DNA of 64,000 bases from Nitrospirillum iridis (GCF_014205765.1 NZ_JACIIZ010000006.1:186001-250000), one strand, 5' to 3'; shown: positions 36,805 through 46,203, counted from the first letter of the stretch. The notes: generated from the sequence alone by a model not told the origin. Program-made: numbers and translations.

Positions 36805-37518
36805 TCACCCGCCCCACGCCGCCACCACGTCCCCGCTTTCCACCAGCAGGGCGCAATTCTTGGACAGGGCGTGGAGAGCGCCCCAGTGCAAGGCCGGCTC
36901 ATAGGCGGCACAGGCGTCGGCCACCAGGAAGACATGGAAATCGCGGTGGAAGGCGTCGCGCACGGTGCAGTCGACGCAGCATTCCGTGGTGAAGCCACAG
37001 ACCACCAGGGTGTCGATGCCACGGGATCTCAGCCGGGCCTCGAAATCCGTGCCGGCGAAGGCGGAGAACAGCACCTTCTCCACCTCCATCTCGCCGGCAT
37101 GGGGGGCCACGCCGTAGTAGTCGGCACCGGGGGTGCCCGCGCGGCAGATGCCCACCGCCTCCACCGGCCAGCCGCGACGCTCATAAAGGGCCTTCAACGC
37201 CGTGCCATCGGTTTCAGGCCGGGTGATGACGCGGATGAAGACGGGTGCCACGCCCACCGCCCGGGCGGCGGCCAGCAGCGGCCGGATGCGACCCAGCGTG
37301 GGCTCGACCACGCCCAGGTCCAGGCCCGCCTGGCCGATGGCGCCCTCGGGCGCGATGAAGTCCACCTGCGGATCGATGATCAGCAGGGCGGTGCGCTCCG
37401 GCCGGATCAGGGGCGCCAGTGCTGCCGCCGGAACCGGCGGGTCCAGCGTCAGGATGACGGTCACGGCCGCCGCCGGGACGCCCGTTGCCGGCGCGCCCTC
37501 TTTCAGGATGGTCGGCAT
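36805..37518 (-). CDS. Isochorismatase-family cysteine hydrolase, RutB-like
   Basis: A 237-residue hydrolase. The catalytic triad is visible: D49 in LLIIDPQVDF, K148 in EVEKVLFSAF, and C181 in GFTTECCVDCT. The family includes nicotinamidase, ureidoacrylate hydrolase RutB, maleamate and biuret hydrolases, all cutting small amide bonds. The neighbouring RutA-like monooxygenase makes a RutB-like role plausible: hydrolysis of a carbamoyl or amide product of ring opening. The start at ATG 37518 overlaps the stop of the TauD-family gene (ATGA); upstream in-frame codons belong to that gene's region. It is last of the minus-strand arm. The substrate is not fixed by sequence. Confidence 0.82.
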   Translation of the reverse strand: MPTILKEGAPATGVPAAAVTVILTLDPPVPAAALAPLIRPERTALLIIDPQVDFIAPEGAIGQAGLDLGVVEPTLGRIRPLLAAARAVGVAPVFIRVITRPETDGTALKALYERRGWPVEAVGICRAGTPGADYYGVAPHAGEMEVEKVLFSAFAGTDFEARLRSRGIDTLVVCGFTTECCVDCTVRDAFHRDFHVFLVADACAAYEPALHWGALHALSKNCALLVESGDVVAAWGG

Positions 37519-38351
37519 CAGTAGGGCTTGTCCCCGGCAACGGTGACGCGGAAGCCGGAACGGACGCTGGGGAAATAATCCCACACCGCCAGATGCTGCA
37601 CCGCGCGGTTATCCCAGAAGGCCACCGAATGGGGTTCCCAACGGAAGCGGATCTGGAAGTTCGGATTCTTCACATGGTCGAACAGGAACTTCAGGATGGC
37701 CGCGCTCTCCTCCTCCGGGACGCCCTCGATGCGGGTGGTGTAGGAGCCGTTCACGAACAGGCACTTGCGCCCGGTCACCGGATGGGTGCGCACCACCGGA
37801 TGGCTGTTGCAGGGGTAGCGCTTGTCGTAGTCCTTGAACAGCGCGTGATAGACGGGGTTGGCGTCGTGCACCGCCGTCAGCCCGTCCAGGTAGGACTTCA
37901 TGCGGTCCGACAAAGCGTCGTACGCGGCAACCATGCTGGAAAAACAGGTGTCGCCCCCCACCGGCGGCAGGGTGTGGATGTAAAGGATGCTGCCCAGCGG
38001 CGGCTCCGCATCACAGCTGAGGTCGCTGTGCCAGTTCTCCCCCGCCACATACTTGGAATTGGCATCCGCGTGGATGGCCACGATCTCCGGATGACCGTCG
38101 ATGCCGGCCACGGCGGAATGGATGGCGAGATTGCCGAAGTGCCGGCCGAAGGCCTTGTGCGCCTCATGCGTCAGCGCCCGCTGGTCACGGAAGAAGATGA
38201 CCTGGTAGCGGGCGAAGGCGTCCTTCACCTCCGCCACCTGCAGGTCGGTCAGCGGCTGCGACAGGTCGATGTCCAGCAGTTCCGCCCCCAGCGCCACGGC
38301 GCTGGGTTTGACCCGGAAGCTCTGATACTCGCGGATGCCGTTGTCCATCAT
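37518..38351 (-). CDS. TauD/TfdA-family 2-oxoglutarate-dependent dioxygenase
   Basis: A 277-residue Fe(II) dioxygenase. It has NWHSDLSCDAEPPLG (HxD of the facial triad), the distal His in RWEPHSVAFWDNRAVQHLA (final H), and Arg in PSVRSGFRVTVAG for 2-oxoglutarate. The block AHKAFGRHFGNLAIHSAVAG and the phrase HPVVRTHPVTGRKCLFVN match TauD closely. I start at ATG 38351 because GAGGA lies just upstream; a GTG at 38360 overlapping the previous stop is the alternative. It sits between the RutA-like and RutB-like genes and may hydroxylate or dealkylate the same substrate or intermediate. Taurine is possible on family grounds but does not fit the neighbours. Confidence 0.85.
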   Translation of the reverse strand: MMDNGIREYQSFRVKPSAVALGAELLDIDLSQPLTDLQVAEVKDAFARYQVIFFRDQRALTHEAHKAFGRHFGNLAIHSAVAGIDGHPEIVAIHADANSKYVAGENWHSDLSCDAEPPLGSILYIHTLPPVGGDTCFSSMVAAYDALSDRMKSYLDGLTAVHDANPVYHALFKDYDKRYPCNSHPVVRTHPVTGRKCLFVNGSYTTRIEGVPEEESAAILKFLFDHVKNPNFQIRFRWEPHSVAFWDNRAVQHLAVWDYFPSVRSGFRVTVAGDKPY

Positions 38352-38356
38352 CGTCC

Positions 38357-39466
38357 TCACAGCGTGCCCGGGAAGGCCTCACGGATGGCGGGCAGCACCT
38401 CCTGGGCGAAGCGCGGCACGCCGGTGATATAGTCGGGGAAGATCAGCATCATGCCGTCCAGGTCACAGCCGCCCAGCATGTCGATCAGCTTGGCCGCCAG
38501 CGTGGCGGGCGCCCCCATCAGGTGGCTGGACATGAAGCCCGACCGGGCCTTGGTGGTGAAATCGTTCTGGCGGCCGATCTCCACATCCAGGAAGCCGTAG
38601 GCCTTCATCATGCCGCGCCAGGCGCCTTCATCGAAGCCTTCGACATATTTCGCCGCCAGGGCCTCGGCCTCCGCGTCCGTGTCGCCCAGCACCAGGGTCA
38701 TCATGGAATAGGTCTTGATCGTGCGCCCGGCCTCTTTCGCCATGGCCTTGGCCATGCCGCTGTTCTTGGCCAATTCCTCCTTGGTCGTGCCCGACAGGAA
38801 GATGGCGTCCATCTCATTGATGGTGAAGGCCATCCCCCGCTTGGAGGAGCCGGCGCAGACCAGGAAGGGACGCGAGAAGGGCTTGGGATCGGACTGGCAA
38901 TCCGTCAGGGTCACATACTTGCCCTGATAATCGACCGTGTCCTCAGTCCACAGCCGCTTGATGGCGTGCACCCATTCCTCGGCGAAGGTGTAGCGCTCGT
39001 CATGGTCCAGCTCTTCCCGCCAGGCGCCCATCTGCTCGAATTCGCCCTTGTAGGACCCGTTGACGACGTTCAGGCCGGCGCGGCCCTGGCTGATGTGGTC
39101 CAGGGTCATGATCATCTTGGCGGTGACCGCCGGGTTCTGCAGCAAGGTGTGGACCGTGGCCCACACCTTGACCTCCTTGGTCACCTCCGCCAGGCCGGCC
39201 ATCATCATCTGGCTTTCCATGGCGTAGCGCCAATGGTCGGTCGTGCCGCCATAGCCGCGCCACTTGGCCATGGCCATGATGAAGTCGTACCCGGCACCAT
39301 CGGCCAGCTGCGCCACCTGGCGGTTATAGGCGTAGGAGCCATCGATAGGGGGGGCCGAGGAGGACAGGATCCAGCCGCCGTTGGCGATGGGCAGGAAGAT
39401 GCCCAGATCCTTGCCCCCCGTGTCGGAGGGCAAGGGCGCGCGCTTCAGGTCGATCGTCTGCGTCAT
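38357..39466 (-). CDS. RutA-like flavin-dependent monooxygenase (LLM class)
   Basis: A 369-residue FMN-dependent luciferase-like enzyme. The N-terminal IFLPIANGGWILSSSAPP, the AMAKWRGYGGTTDHW segment, and GRAGLNVVNGSYKGEFEQMG with CAGSSKRGMAFT follow the RutA/HcbA/DszA-type subgroup rather than simple alkanesulfonate monooxygenases. RutA uses a flavin-N5-peroxide to open the amide bond of uracil, so attack on a cyclic amide is the leading guess here. It needs reduced FMN from a reductase; no RutF-like gene is in the cluster. GGGAGG precedes the ATG. It lies 18 bases behind the TBDR gene in the same operon. The substrate may be a uracil-like ring, a fused pyrimidine or another lactam; desulfonation is a less likely alternative. 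Confidence 0.82.
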   Translation of the reverse strand: MTQTIDLKRAPLPSDTGGKDLGIFLPIANGGWILSSSAPPIDGSYAYNRQVAQLADGAGYDFIMAMAKWRGYGGTTDHWRYAMESQMMMAGLAEVTKEVKVWATVHTLLQNPAVTAKMIMTLDHISQGRAGLNVVNGSYKGEFEQMGAWREELDHDERYTFAEEWVHAIKRLWTEDTVDYQGKYVTLTDCQSDPKPFSRPFLVCAGSSKRGMAFTINEMDAIFLSGTTKEELAKNSGMAKAMAKEAGRTIKTYSMMTLVLGDTDAEAEALAAKYVEGFDEGAWRGMMKAYGFLDVEIGRQNDFTTKARSGFMSSHLMGAPATLAAKLIDMLGGCDLDGMMLIFPDYITGVPRFAQEVLPAIREAFPGTL

Positions 39467-39484
39467 GATGGAACCAGGCCTCCC

Positions 39485-41794
39485 TTAGAACGAGTAATTG
39501 ACGCTGACCAGCATCTGGCGCGGCGGAATGTACTGGTTGCTGACCACACCGCTGCCGTAGGGGTCGGTGTAGCGGCCGGCGACACCGGCGCGGTCCAGCA
39601 GGTTGGTGACGGTGAAGGTGGCCCGCCACGGGCCGCTTTGCGGCGTGTATTCGAAGAATAGGTTGACCTGGCTATAAGATGGCACATGGTCCACCCCGGC
39701 CTCGTTGAACACCCGCGCCTGGTAATCGCTGCGGAACAGCAACTCCGCCCGCGACACCAGGGTACCGTAACTGCCCAGGGTTTGCTGCCAGCTGGCGTTG
39801 ACCCCGCCGGCGGCGCCCGGCATGTCGGGCGGCGTGTTGCCCTTCACGTTGATGGACTGGGCCGCGCGGATGGCGAACCACTGCGCGCTCCACGGATAGG
39901 TGACCCCGGCGGCCACGGCCTTGGCGGCGGCGGCATCGGCCAGGCGCCGGTCCAACGCCAGGTAAGTGTCCGGGATTTCGCCATCCATGAGGGTCAGGTT
40001 GCCGCCCAGCTCCAGCCGGTTGTCCAGCAAGCGGTACTTGGCCTCCACCTCAGCACCCCACATGTTCACCTTGGGGATGTTGCCGATGCCGCCGCTGTAG
40101 GGTACCGGGTCCTCCTCGATGTACTGCATGTTGCTGTACTTGGAATAGAAGGCCGAGATGTTGACGTTCAGGTGGTTGCCCAGGAAGCGGTTCTTGGACC
40201 CGACCTCGAAGCTGTCCACCGTTTCCTTGTTGTAGGTGCCGGAGACCACCGCGGCGGTGCTGGTGCCGGTGTTGACGCCACCCGGCTTATAGCCGCGCGA
40301 CCAGCTGGCATAGACCATGTTGTCGTCTGTCAGGTCGAAGTCGCTCTCGGCCTTGCCGGTCAGGGCATAGACTTCCTTCGACAGCTTCACCGGGGCCGCA
40401 TAGTAGTTGGAGCCCCAGCCGCTGTACTGATCGACATTGTAGCGGATGCCGCCCGTCAGGCGCCACCGGTCGGTAAGGTGGTAGGTGCCCTGCAGGAAGG
40501 GCGCCACGCTGTCGCGATCCACCTCGGACAGGTTCTCGTAGCTGAGGTTGGACGGCAGGGCGGAGGGCGAAGTGCTGGTCGACAGCACCGGCGTGGGGTC
40601 GTTGGCCCCGGTGCCCTTGTATTCCACCACGTACTGGCTGCTGTGGGAGTGCATGTAGAAGACGCCGGCGATCCAATCCAGGTCGGTCCCCGGGTTGGAA
40701 CTGAGGGTCATCTCCTCCATGATCGCGCGGCTCTTGGTGTTCCAGGCCGCGACCGTGTCATAGCCGCCGAAGTTGGCGTAGGTGCTGCGGTCGCTGTCGA
40801 ACGACTGCTTGGCGTCCATGTACTGATAGCTGCTGATCGACTTCAGGTTGGCGAAGGGCAGCGAGTAGTTGAGGGTCAGGGTATCGACATCCATGCCCAG
40901 CTTGAACTTGGCCGGGAAATCCTGGGTCACCTGGCGCGGGTCGGGATTGGGATCGTCCACGGACTTCAGCGCGCTGCCGTGGTGGTCATCCTCGAAATGC
41001 TGGCCGGTCAGGGTGACGGTCAAATTGTCGGTCGGCTGCCACAGGCCCGACAGCTTGTAGTTCACGTTGTTGGCGTCATCCAGGCCATAGCCGCCGGCCA
41101 CACCGGTGGCGGTGGAATAGCCGTCGTGGCTGGTCTTCTGCACCACGGCACGGATGGCGGCGGTATCGCCCACCGGCACGTTCAGCGCCGCTTTGCCCAT
41201 GGCGTAGCTGTAGTTGCCGAAGGTGGCGGTGACGTCACCGCCCAGCTTGCCCAGTTCGGGCTGCTTGGCTATGACGTTGATGGCGCCGCCGGTGGAGCTT
41301 TGGCCGAACACCGTGCCCTGCGGCCCGCGCAGCACCTCGACATGGTCGACGTCGAGGAAGCCCAGGTTCAGCGCGATGTTGTTGGGGATATAGACGTTGT
41401 CGATGTGGAAGGACACGCCGGGCTGGGTATAAAAATTCTCCGGCGTCTGCGAGCCCACGCCGCGGATGGAGACCATGACCTCGGACCCGCCGCTGGGGGT
41501 GATCTGCAGGCCGGGAACGTAACCGTTCAGACCCAACGGCCCCGTGACGTTGCCCTTTTCCAGCGTGTCGGCGGAGACGGCGGTGACCGACAAGGCCGCC
41601 TTCTGCAAATCCACCTGCCGCTTTTCCGCCGTGACGATGATGGGTTCCAACGCGTCCAGATCGGCGGCGCCGGCGGCGGCGTCAGAGGGGGCGGCGGCCG
41701 GAGCCGGCGGGGTTTCAGCGTAGGCGGACGCGGCCGTCATCATCGCCGCCGCCAGCGCACCGTGCCATAAACGCAGCTTCACATCTCTCAACAT
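39485..41794 (-). CDS. TonB-dependent receptor of the catabolic cluster
   Basis: A 769-residue outer-membrane receptor. The start is the ATG encoding MLRDVKLRLW; 44 upstream in-frame codons include the promoter region and are rejected. The signal peptide ends at ASAYAE. LEPIIVTAEKRQVDLQKAALSVTAVSA is the typical TonB box plus plug start of the FyuA/IroN-like and sphingomonad IVVTAEKR group. Further plug blocks are VSIRGVGSQT and VEVLRGPQGTVFGQSSTGGAINVI. The protein ends with the aromatic LVSVNYSF. It is first of the unit with the RutA-like, TauD-family and RutB-like genes, so it probably imports the cluster substrate, which must then be too large or too dilute for porins. Two palindromes lie upstream. 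Confidence 0.92.
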   Translation of the reverse strand: MLRDVKLRLWHGALAAAMMTAASAYAETPPAPAAAPSDAAAGAADLDALEPIIVTAEKRQVDLQKAALSVTAVSADTLEKGNVTGPLGLNGYVPGLQITPSGGSEVMVSIRGVGSQTPENFYTQPGVSFHIDNVYIPNNIALNLGFLDVDHVEVLRGPQGTVFGQSSTGGAINVIAKQPELGKLGGDVTATFGNYSYAMGKAALNVPVGDTAAIRAVVQKTSHDGYSTATGVAGGYGLDDANNVNYKLSGLWQPTDNLTVTLTGQHFEDDHHGSALKSVDDPNPDPRQVTQDFPAKFKLGMDVDTLTLNYSLPFANLKSISSYQYMDAKQSFDSDRSTYANFGGYDTVAAWNTKSRAIMEEMTLSSNPGTDLDWIAGVFYMHSHSSQYVVEYKGTGANDPTPVLSTSTSPSALPSNLSYENLSEVDRDSVAPFLQGTYHLTDRWRLTGGIRYNVDQYSGWGSNYYAAPVKLSKEVYALTGKAESDFDLTDDNMVYASWSRGYKPGGVNTGTSTAAVVSGTYNKETVDSFEVGSKNRFLGNHLNVNISAFYSKYSNMQYIEEDPVPYSGGIGNIPKVNMWGAEVEAKYRLLDNRLELGGNLTLMDGEIPDTYLALDRRLADAAAAKAVAAGVTYPWSAQWFAIRAAQSINVKGNTPPDMPGAAGGVNASWQQTLGSYGTLVSRAELLFRSDYQARVFNEAGVDHVPSYSQVNLFFEYTPQSGPWRATFTVTNLLDRAGVAGRYTDPYGSGVVSNQYIPPRQMLVSVNYSF

Positions 41795-41821
41795 GCCCGG
41801 ACCCCCATTCTTGGTAGATGA

Positions 41822-41846
41822 CGATGTGCATCGCCTTGGGACCAAG
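41822..41846. promoter_or_regulatory. Two adjacent palindromes upstream of the TBDR gene
   Basis: CGATG-TG-CATCG (41822-41833) and CTTGG-GA-CCAAG (41835-41846) are perfect 5-bp-arm palindromes one base apart, 28-52 bases upstream of the receptor start. They are a candidate operator or 5' leader structure. Confidence 0.4.
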
Positions 41847-42043
41847 CATGCGGGCATCCCGTAAAGTATTCTTGTTATAGGACGCCCGAGAAATTGCCTG
41901 AATTCACCATTCCCCATACCCACCACCTGCCCACCAATGTGATATATTCTATCATTCTTGGAACGACGCGAAACGCCATCCGCAGATTCTTCCGCAGATG
42001 GCGCCCGATCGCCGGCTATTTTATTTTTATTATTTGAATACGT

Positions 42044-43321
42044 TCAACTTGCCTGCGCCTGCGGCACGGCGCCTTCGTCCGGGACGGCGCGCCGGGCGAA
42101 AGGGCCGGCACCAGCCCGCAGGGGCCGGCCCAGCATGACCAGCGGGATGATCGCCGCCACCATGAGGACGGCATAAAGGTAGAAGATGGGCGCGAAGGTG
42201 CCGATCTGGTCGGCGATGGCCCCGGCCGCCACTGGGCCGGCCGCGGCCACGGTGGTCAGCGTCCACACCATGCCCAGCACCTGCGACCCGATATCCTTGC
42301 CAAAATATTCCAGCAACAGGACGCTGGCGGCGAGGTAGGCCACGCCCCAGCCGATGCCGAAGATCAGCGCGAAGGCGCCGATGCCCACCAGCGTGCCGGC
42401 ATGGGCGAACAGCGCGATGCCCACCACCTGCAGGGCCATGCCCACGACCAACAACAGCCGGGTGGACACGATCTCGCACAAGGGGCCGGCGACGCCCTTG
42501 GCCACGGTCATGACCAGCGCCATGCTGGCCAGCGCGAAAGCCGCCGTGTCCGGCGCCACGCCGAGCAGGCCCAGATGATTGAGGGCGACGCTGTTGATGG
42601 TGGTGACGCAGGCCATGGTCATGGTCATGGAGCCGGCGACCGCCAGGAACTGCGGCGTGGCGATGGCGCCACGATAGGTCCAGCCGCTGGCGGCAACACC
42701 GGCCTCCGTCTCCGCCGGGTTGGTGCCGGCGCCGTCCGCCACCGGCGCGTCGGCCTCGATGGCGCGGTCACGCAGGCACAGCAGGTTCACCAGGGTGACG
42801 GCCACGGCGACACCGGCCATCTCCAGCCAGTAGACGCGCCAATCGGCGCTGAAGGAGACGATGGCCCGGGCAAGAGGGGGGCCCACCACGCCGCCGAAGG
42901 CCCCGATCATCAGGTACAGCCCGATCATGCGGGCCGACCGGCGCGGGAACCAGCAGGCGATGGTGTAGATGGCCGGTACGTTGCCGGCCAGCGAATAGCC
43001 CAGACCCAGCAGTAGCATGGCGGTGTAGAAGGCCAGCAGGCCATGGGTGTATGAGGCCAGCGCGTAGGCCGCCACCAACACCACGCCACCCAGGGTCATG
43101 GTGTAGCGGGGGCCGATCCGCCGTATCAACGTGGTGGGAAAAACGCTGGACAGGCCACAGGCGATGCCCAGAAGGGAGAAGCTGAAACCGGCCGCCTTAT
43201 AGGACCAGTGCAATTCGCCGACCATGGTGTAGAGCACCACGCCCAGCGAGGCGAACGTCGCGGCGTTGAGGAAGAAAAAGCTCAACGACACCGCCGCCAG
43301 GACCAACCACTCTCGCCGCAT
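42044..43321 (-). CDS. MFS transporter of the catabolic cluster
   Basis: A 425-residue inner-membrane carrier with 12 hydrophobic segments. MFS marks are LIRRIGPRYTMTLGG in the 2-3 loop and YSLAGNVPAIYTIACWFPRRSARMIGLYL. A polar central loop (LRDRAIEADAPVADGAGTNPAETEA) separates the two halves. It probably carries the compound that the TBDR brings into the periplasm across the inner membrane. The gene sits between the TBDR and amidohydrolase genes on the same strand, with 249- and 186-base gaps, so it may have its own promoter. The substrate is not readable from sequence. Confidence 0.85.
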   Translation of the reverse strand: MRREWLVLAAVSLSFFFLNAATFASLGVVLYTMVGELHWSYKAAGFSFSLLGIACGLSSVFPTTLIRRIGPRYTMTLGGVVLVAAYALASYTHGLLAFYTAMLLLGLGYSLAGNVPAIYTIACWFPRRSARMIGLYLMIGAFGGVVGPPLARAIVSFSADWRVYWLEMAGVAVAVTLVNLLCLRDRAIEADAPVADGAGTNPAETEAGVAASGWTYRGAIATPQFLAVAGSMTMTMACVTTINSVALNHLGLLGVAPDTAAFALASMALVMTVAKGVAGPLCEIVSTRLLLVVGMALQVVGIALFAHAGTLVGIGAFALIFGIGWGVAYLAASVLLLEYFGKDIGSQVLGMVWTLTTVAAAGPVAAGAIADQIGTFAPIFYLYAVLMVAAIIPLVMLGRPLRAGAGPFARRAVPDEGAVPQAQAS

Positions 43322-43396
43322 CAGGGAACCCCCGGGCTATGGGTGAAGTCATCTCCGAAACGCTACCAGCCGATGCGGTCGCCACGCTTGTCAGCA

Positions 43397-43427
43397 GGCG
43401 AACAAACTTATGCGGAAAACGTTCGCC
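43397..43427. promoter_or_regulatory. Inverted repeat upstream of the MFS gene
   Basis: GGCGAAC (43397-43403) and GTTCGCC (43421-43427) face each other across 17 bases, about 75 bases upstream of the MFS start in the 186-base gap to the amidohydrolase gene. It could be a regulator site or a weak hairpin ending the amidohydrolase transcript; there is no T-run. Confidence 0.3.
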
Positions 43428-43507
43428 CACTGTGATGATAGGCACAGTTACGGGCCCTATCGCCCAAAAAAACAGCGTTATTAAAAATGCTCAATAATTA
43501 ACCAAAC

Positions 43508-44902
43508 TCAACGGACGGGCCAGGCGCCCCGGGGCGTGATACCGGCCCGGGCCAGCAGGGCCGCCTGGGATTCCCGCGCCGCCTGCCGCAGGGCGTCCTC
43601 ATCCACCGTGAGGCAGCGGCCATCGCGCACGACGACGCGCCCCTCCACCACCACGTCGCGGACGGAGCGGCCGTCCGTTCCCCATACCAGATGCAGGGCG
43701 GGATCCCCCGCCACCAGGAAGGGGGCGGAGCGCGGGTCGTGCACCACCAGGTCGGCACGCTTGCCCACCTCCAGCGAGCCGACGCGGTCGGCCATGCCGA
43801 TGGCCCGCGCACCCTCGATGGTCGCGAGCGCAAAGGCCGTATCGGCCCCGAAACGATGGGCGTCCAGGCTCATATCCCGGGCCAGGCCGGCGGCCAGCGT
43901 GGCGGCGCGGTGAATATCCGGCAGGTCGCCCGCGTTGGGCGCGTCGCAGCCCAGCGCCATCCGGCCGCCACGCTGGACGATCTCGGCATGCCGGCCGGCG
44001 CGGCTGACACCCTGGGCCAGGCGCAGATAGGCCCAGGGGCAATAGGCGACCGCCGTGTCGCTGGCCAGCAGCGCCGCAACCTCCGCATCGTCCAGCCAGA
44101 CGGCATGGGCCAACAGCAGATGCGGCCCCAGCACGCCCAGGTCCGCCAGGTGCAGCAGGGGGCGCCGGCCCGACCGGCGCAGATAGGCCGCGACGTCGGC
44201 CTCGGTCGGGGAGATGTGCATGGTCATGCCCACGCCCCGCCGCCGCGCCAGGTCGGCGGCACCGGCCAGCAGGACGTCGCTGGCGAGATCATGCCCCACC
44301 AGGGTCACCCACCCCTCCACCAGCCCTCCCCTGGGCAGGGCGTCCAGCACCGCCTGTTGGCGGGCCAGCACCTCATCCGCCGGGGCGGCGTAGGGCGCGT
44401 TGTCAATGTCCCAGCCCCAACAGCCCACCGCACCCCGGATGCCCACCCGGGCCAGCCCGGCGGCCACGCGCCGGGGATGGGCCACGGTTCCAGCCTCCAC
44501 CACCGTGGTGGTGCCGTATTTCAGCGATTCCACCGCGCTGAGCGTGGCCGACAGTTCGTCATCGTCGGCACTGTGGGCGCCGTGGATAGGCACAGCCCAG
44601 CCGAAAATGGACTCGTCGGAGCTTTGCCGATCCGGGATCAGGCTGCGCACCAGCGGATCACCCGTCAGGTGCTGGTGCGCGTTGATCAGCCCGGGGGTGA
44701 TCAGTCCGCCCTCCGCCTCCAGCACCGGCACCTGGGGCCAGCGCGCCCGCAGGGTCGCCGCCTTGTCCACGGCGACGATGGCCCCGCCGGCGACGGCCAC
44801 GCCGCCCTGGCGCCATACCGTGCGGCTGGCATCCATGGTGACGACATCGCCACCCAGTACCAGAAGGTCGGGGACAAGAAGGTCGGGCGTCGGCGCCGAC
44901 AT
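43508..44902 (-). CDS. Amidohydrolase-family deaminase/hydrolase (AtzA/TrzN/guanine deaminase type)
   Basis: A 464-residue metal-dependent hydrolase. The metal-site motifs are INAHQHL (HxH), MHISPTE, LAHAVWLDD and GCDAPNAGD. EVGKRADLVVHDPR near the C-terminus marks the small beta domain. This branch removes amino, halide or similar groups from N-heterocycles, or opens cyclic amides (cytosine, guanine, S-adenosylhomocysteine deaminases, triazine hydrolases). The start at ATG 44902 overlaps the stop of the M20 gene (ATGA), so the two are co-translated. In this cluster a deamination or hydrolysis of an N-heterocycle side group is a sensible role (inference). Cytosolic, no signal peptide. Confidence 0.85.
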   Translation of the reverse strand: MSAPTPDLLVPDLLVLGGDVVTMDASRTVWRQGGVAVAGGAIVAVDKAATLRARWPQVPVLEAEGGLITPGLINAHQHLTGDPLVRSLIPDRQSSDESIFGWAVPIHGAHSADDDELSATLSAVESLKYGTTTVVEAGTVAHPRRVAAGLARVGIRGAVGCWGWDIDNAPYAAPADEVLARQQAVLDALPRGGLVEGWVTLVGHDLASDVLLAGAADLARRRGVGMTMHISPTEADVAAYLRRSGRRPLLHLADLGVLGPHLLLAHAVWLDDAEVAALLASDTAVAYCPWAYLRLAQGVSRAGRHAEIVQRGGRMALGCDAPNAGDLPDIHRAATLAAGLARDMSLDAHRFGADTAFALATIEGARAIGMADRVGSLEVGKRADLVVHDPRSAPFLVAGDPALHLVWGTDGRSVRDVVVEGRVVVRDGRCLTVDEDALRQAARESQAALLARAGITPRGAWPVR

Positions 44903-46203
44903 CAACCGGCCCGGCCGCACAGCGCCAGGGCCGCCATGGCATAGAGGCGGGTGCAGTCCACCAAATCATCGATGCTGGGCCGCCACCGGCGGGGGCCCAT
45001 GGTCACCGAAGGGATGCGGTGCATGTTGAAGACGTTGTGGTCGCGCCACATGCTGGAATAGACGGAATCGCTGATGGGCTGCGGCCCCCCGCGCACCCGG
45101 CCGTGGGCATGGTCCAGCGCCGCCTGCAGCGGCTTCACCGCCACCGGGTCGGCGGTGAAGCCGTGGCGCACGGTGTAGGGCTGGATTTTGACATCACCGA
45201 ACCCGGCCTCGCGGAAGGCGCGCTTCAGGTCGCGGTCCACGGCGGCGATGGTCTGCGCCGGGGTCAGGGCCACCTGGACATAGATGTTACACACCTCGCT
45301 GGCGGCACCCATGGCCTGGGGCGTGCCGCCCCGGATGGCGCCGATCTGGACCTTGGGCACGGCGGTGCCGCCCGGCCCCTCGTAGCGGTGCTTCACCTCA
45401 TACTCCCGCGCCCAACGTTGGATGATCTCGATGGCGGGGGCCACCTTGACCAGGGGGCTGGGATGATCGGCCAGGGCCTCAGGATGGGTCAGCAGCGGCG
45501 TGAAAACCCCCTGGCCATAGATCGTGATGCGGAAATCGGCATAGCCGCAGGCCGTCCAGTTGATGCCGAAGTCCGTGCCCTCGGCCGAGATCACATAGTC
45601 GGGCGCCACGCCGCCATGGGACATCAGGTAACAGGCGCCCAGTTCCTTGCCCAGATAGTCGACGCCACCCCGCTCCTCCGCCGGTTCCGGCCCGATTTCC
45701 CCCGGGCAGGCGGTCAGATACATGAGGCCGCTGAGGTCGATTCCCGCCTTTTTCAGGGCCTTGGCCGCCATCAGGAAGCAGGCCATGGGCCCCCGGTCAT
45801 TGCCCACCGCATGGCCGAAGAACGTCTCGCCCTCCAGCCAGGCGCCCAGCCATTGCGGGTCCGCCACCGTTTCCGGGCGATAGGTGTACTGGTCCGTCTC
45901 ATCATAAAACGGGCTCTCGGTATCGAGATGGCTGGTGAACAGCAGGTTGGGGCCATCGCCCTTGCCGCCATAGCTGCCGATGACGTTGAAGCGGTGTTCC
46001 ACCAGCCCGGCCTTGCGCGGTGAAAAGCCGTTCTCCGCCATCCAACCGTGGACGAACTCCCCCGCCCGGCGTTCCTGGCGCATGGGCGAGGGGATGCCGC
46101 ACAGGTCCAGCACCAGCTTCACCAGCTCATCCCGGTCGATGGCGGCGGTGATAGCGGCGGCGTCCTCATCGGAAACCGCCAGTGTCCCGTCATGCATCGT
46201 CAT
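44902..46203 (-). CDS. M20-family metallohydrolase
   Basis: A 433-residue zinc hydrolase. The M20 metal ligands are visible: LLFTSHLDTE (H and D), FFGHAVGNDRGPMACFL (bridging D, as ND in place of the usual DD/TD), TACPGEIGPE (catalytic and ligand Glu) and a C-terminal His in MWRDHNVFNMHRIPSV. The lid domain lies between about residues 210 and 340. M20 enzymes cut peptide-like or N-acyl/carbamoyl bonds of small molecules. It is first gene of the pair with the amidohydrolase and divergent from the formamidase arm. An N-acyl or N-carbamoyl amino acid released from the substrate is a possible target. The Met at residue 3 is an alternative start. Confidence 0.82.
   Translation of the reverse strand: MTMHDGTLAVSDEDAAAITAAIDRDELVKLVLDLCGIPSPMRQERRAGEFVHGWMAENGFSPRKAGLVEHRFNVIGSYGGKGDGPNLLFTSHLDTESPFYDETDQYTYRPETVADPQWLGAWLEGETFFGHAVGNDRGPMACFLMAAKALKKAGIDLSGLMYLTACPGEIGPEPAEERGGVDYLGKELGACYLMSHGGVAPDYVISAEGTDFGINWTACGYADFRITIYGQGVFTPLLTHPEALADHPSPLVKVAPAIEIIQRWAREYEVKHRYEGPGGTAVPKVQIGAIRGGTPQAMGAASEVCNIYVQVALTPAQTIAAVDRDLKRAFREAGFGDVKIQPYTVRHGFTADPVAVKPLQAALDHAHGRVRGGPQPISDSVYSSMWRDHNVFNMHRIPSVTMGPRRWRPSIDDLVDCTRLYAMAALALCGRAG

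Noticed and set aside
37518-39466. Alkanesulfonate/taurine utilisation operon (TauD plus SsuD-like plus TBDR)
   Set aside because: The LLM protein follows RutA rather than SsuD or SfnG, a RutB-like hydrolase is coupled to it, and no sulfonate ABC transporter or flavin reductase is present. It is kept only as a minor alternative.
36805-39466. Canonical rut pyrimidine operon
   Set aside because: RutC, RutD, RutE, RutF and RutG homologs are missing and the remaining genes are ring-cleavage and TonB-type functions.
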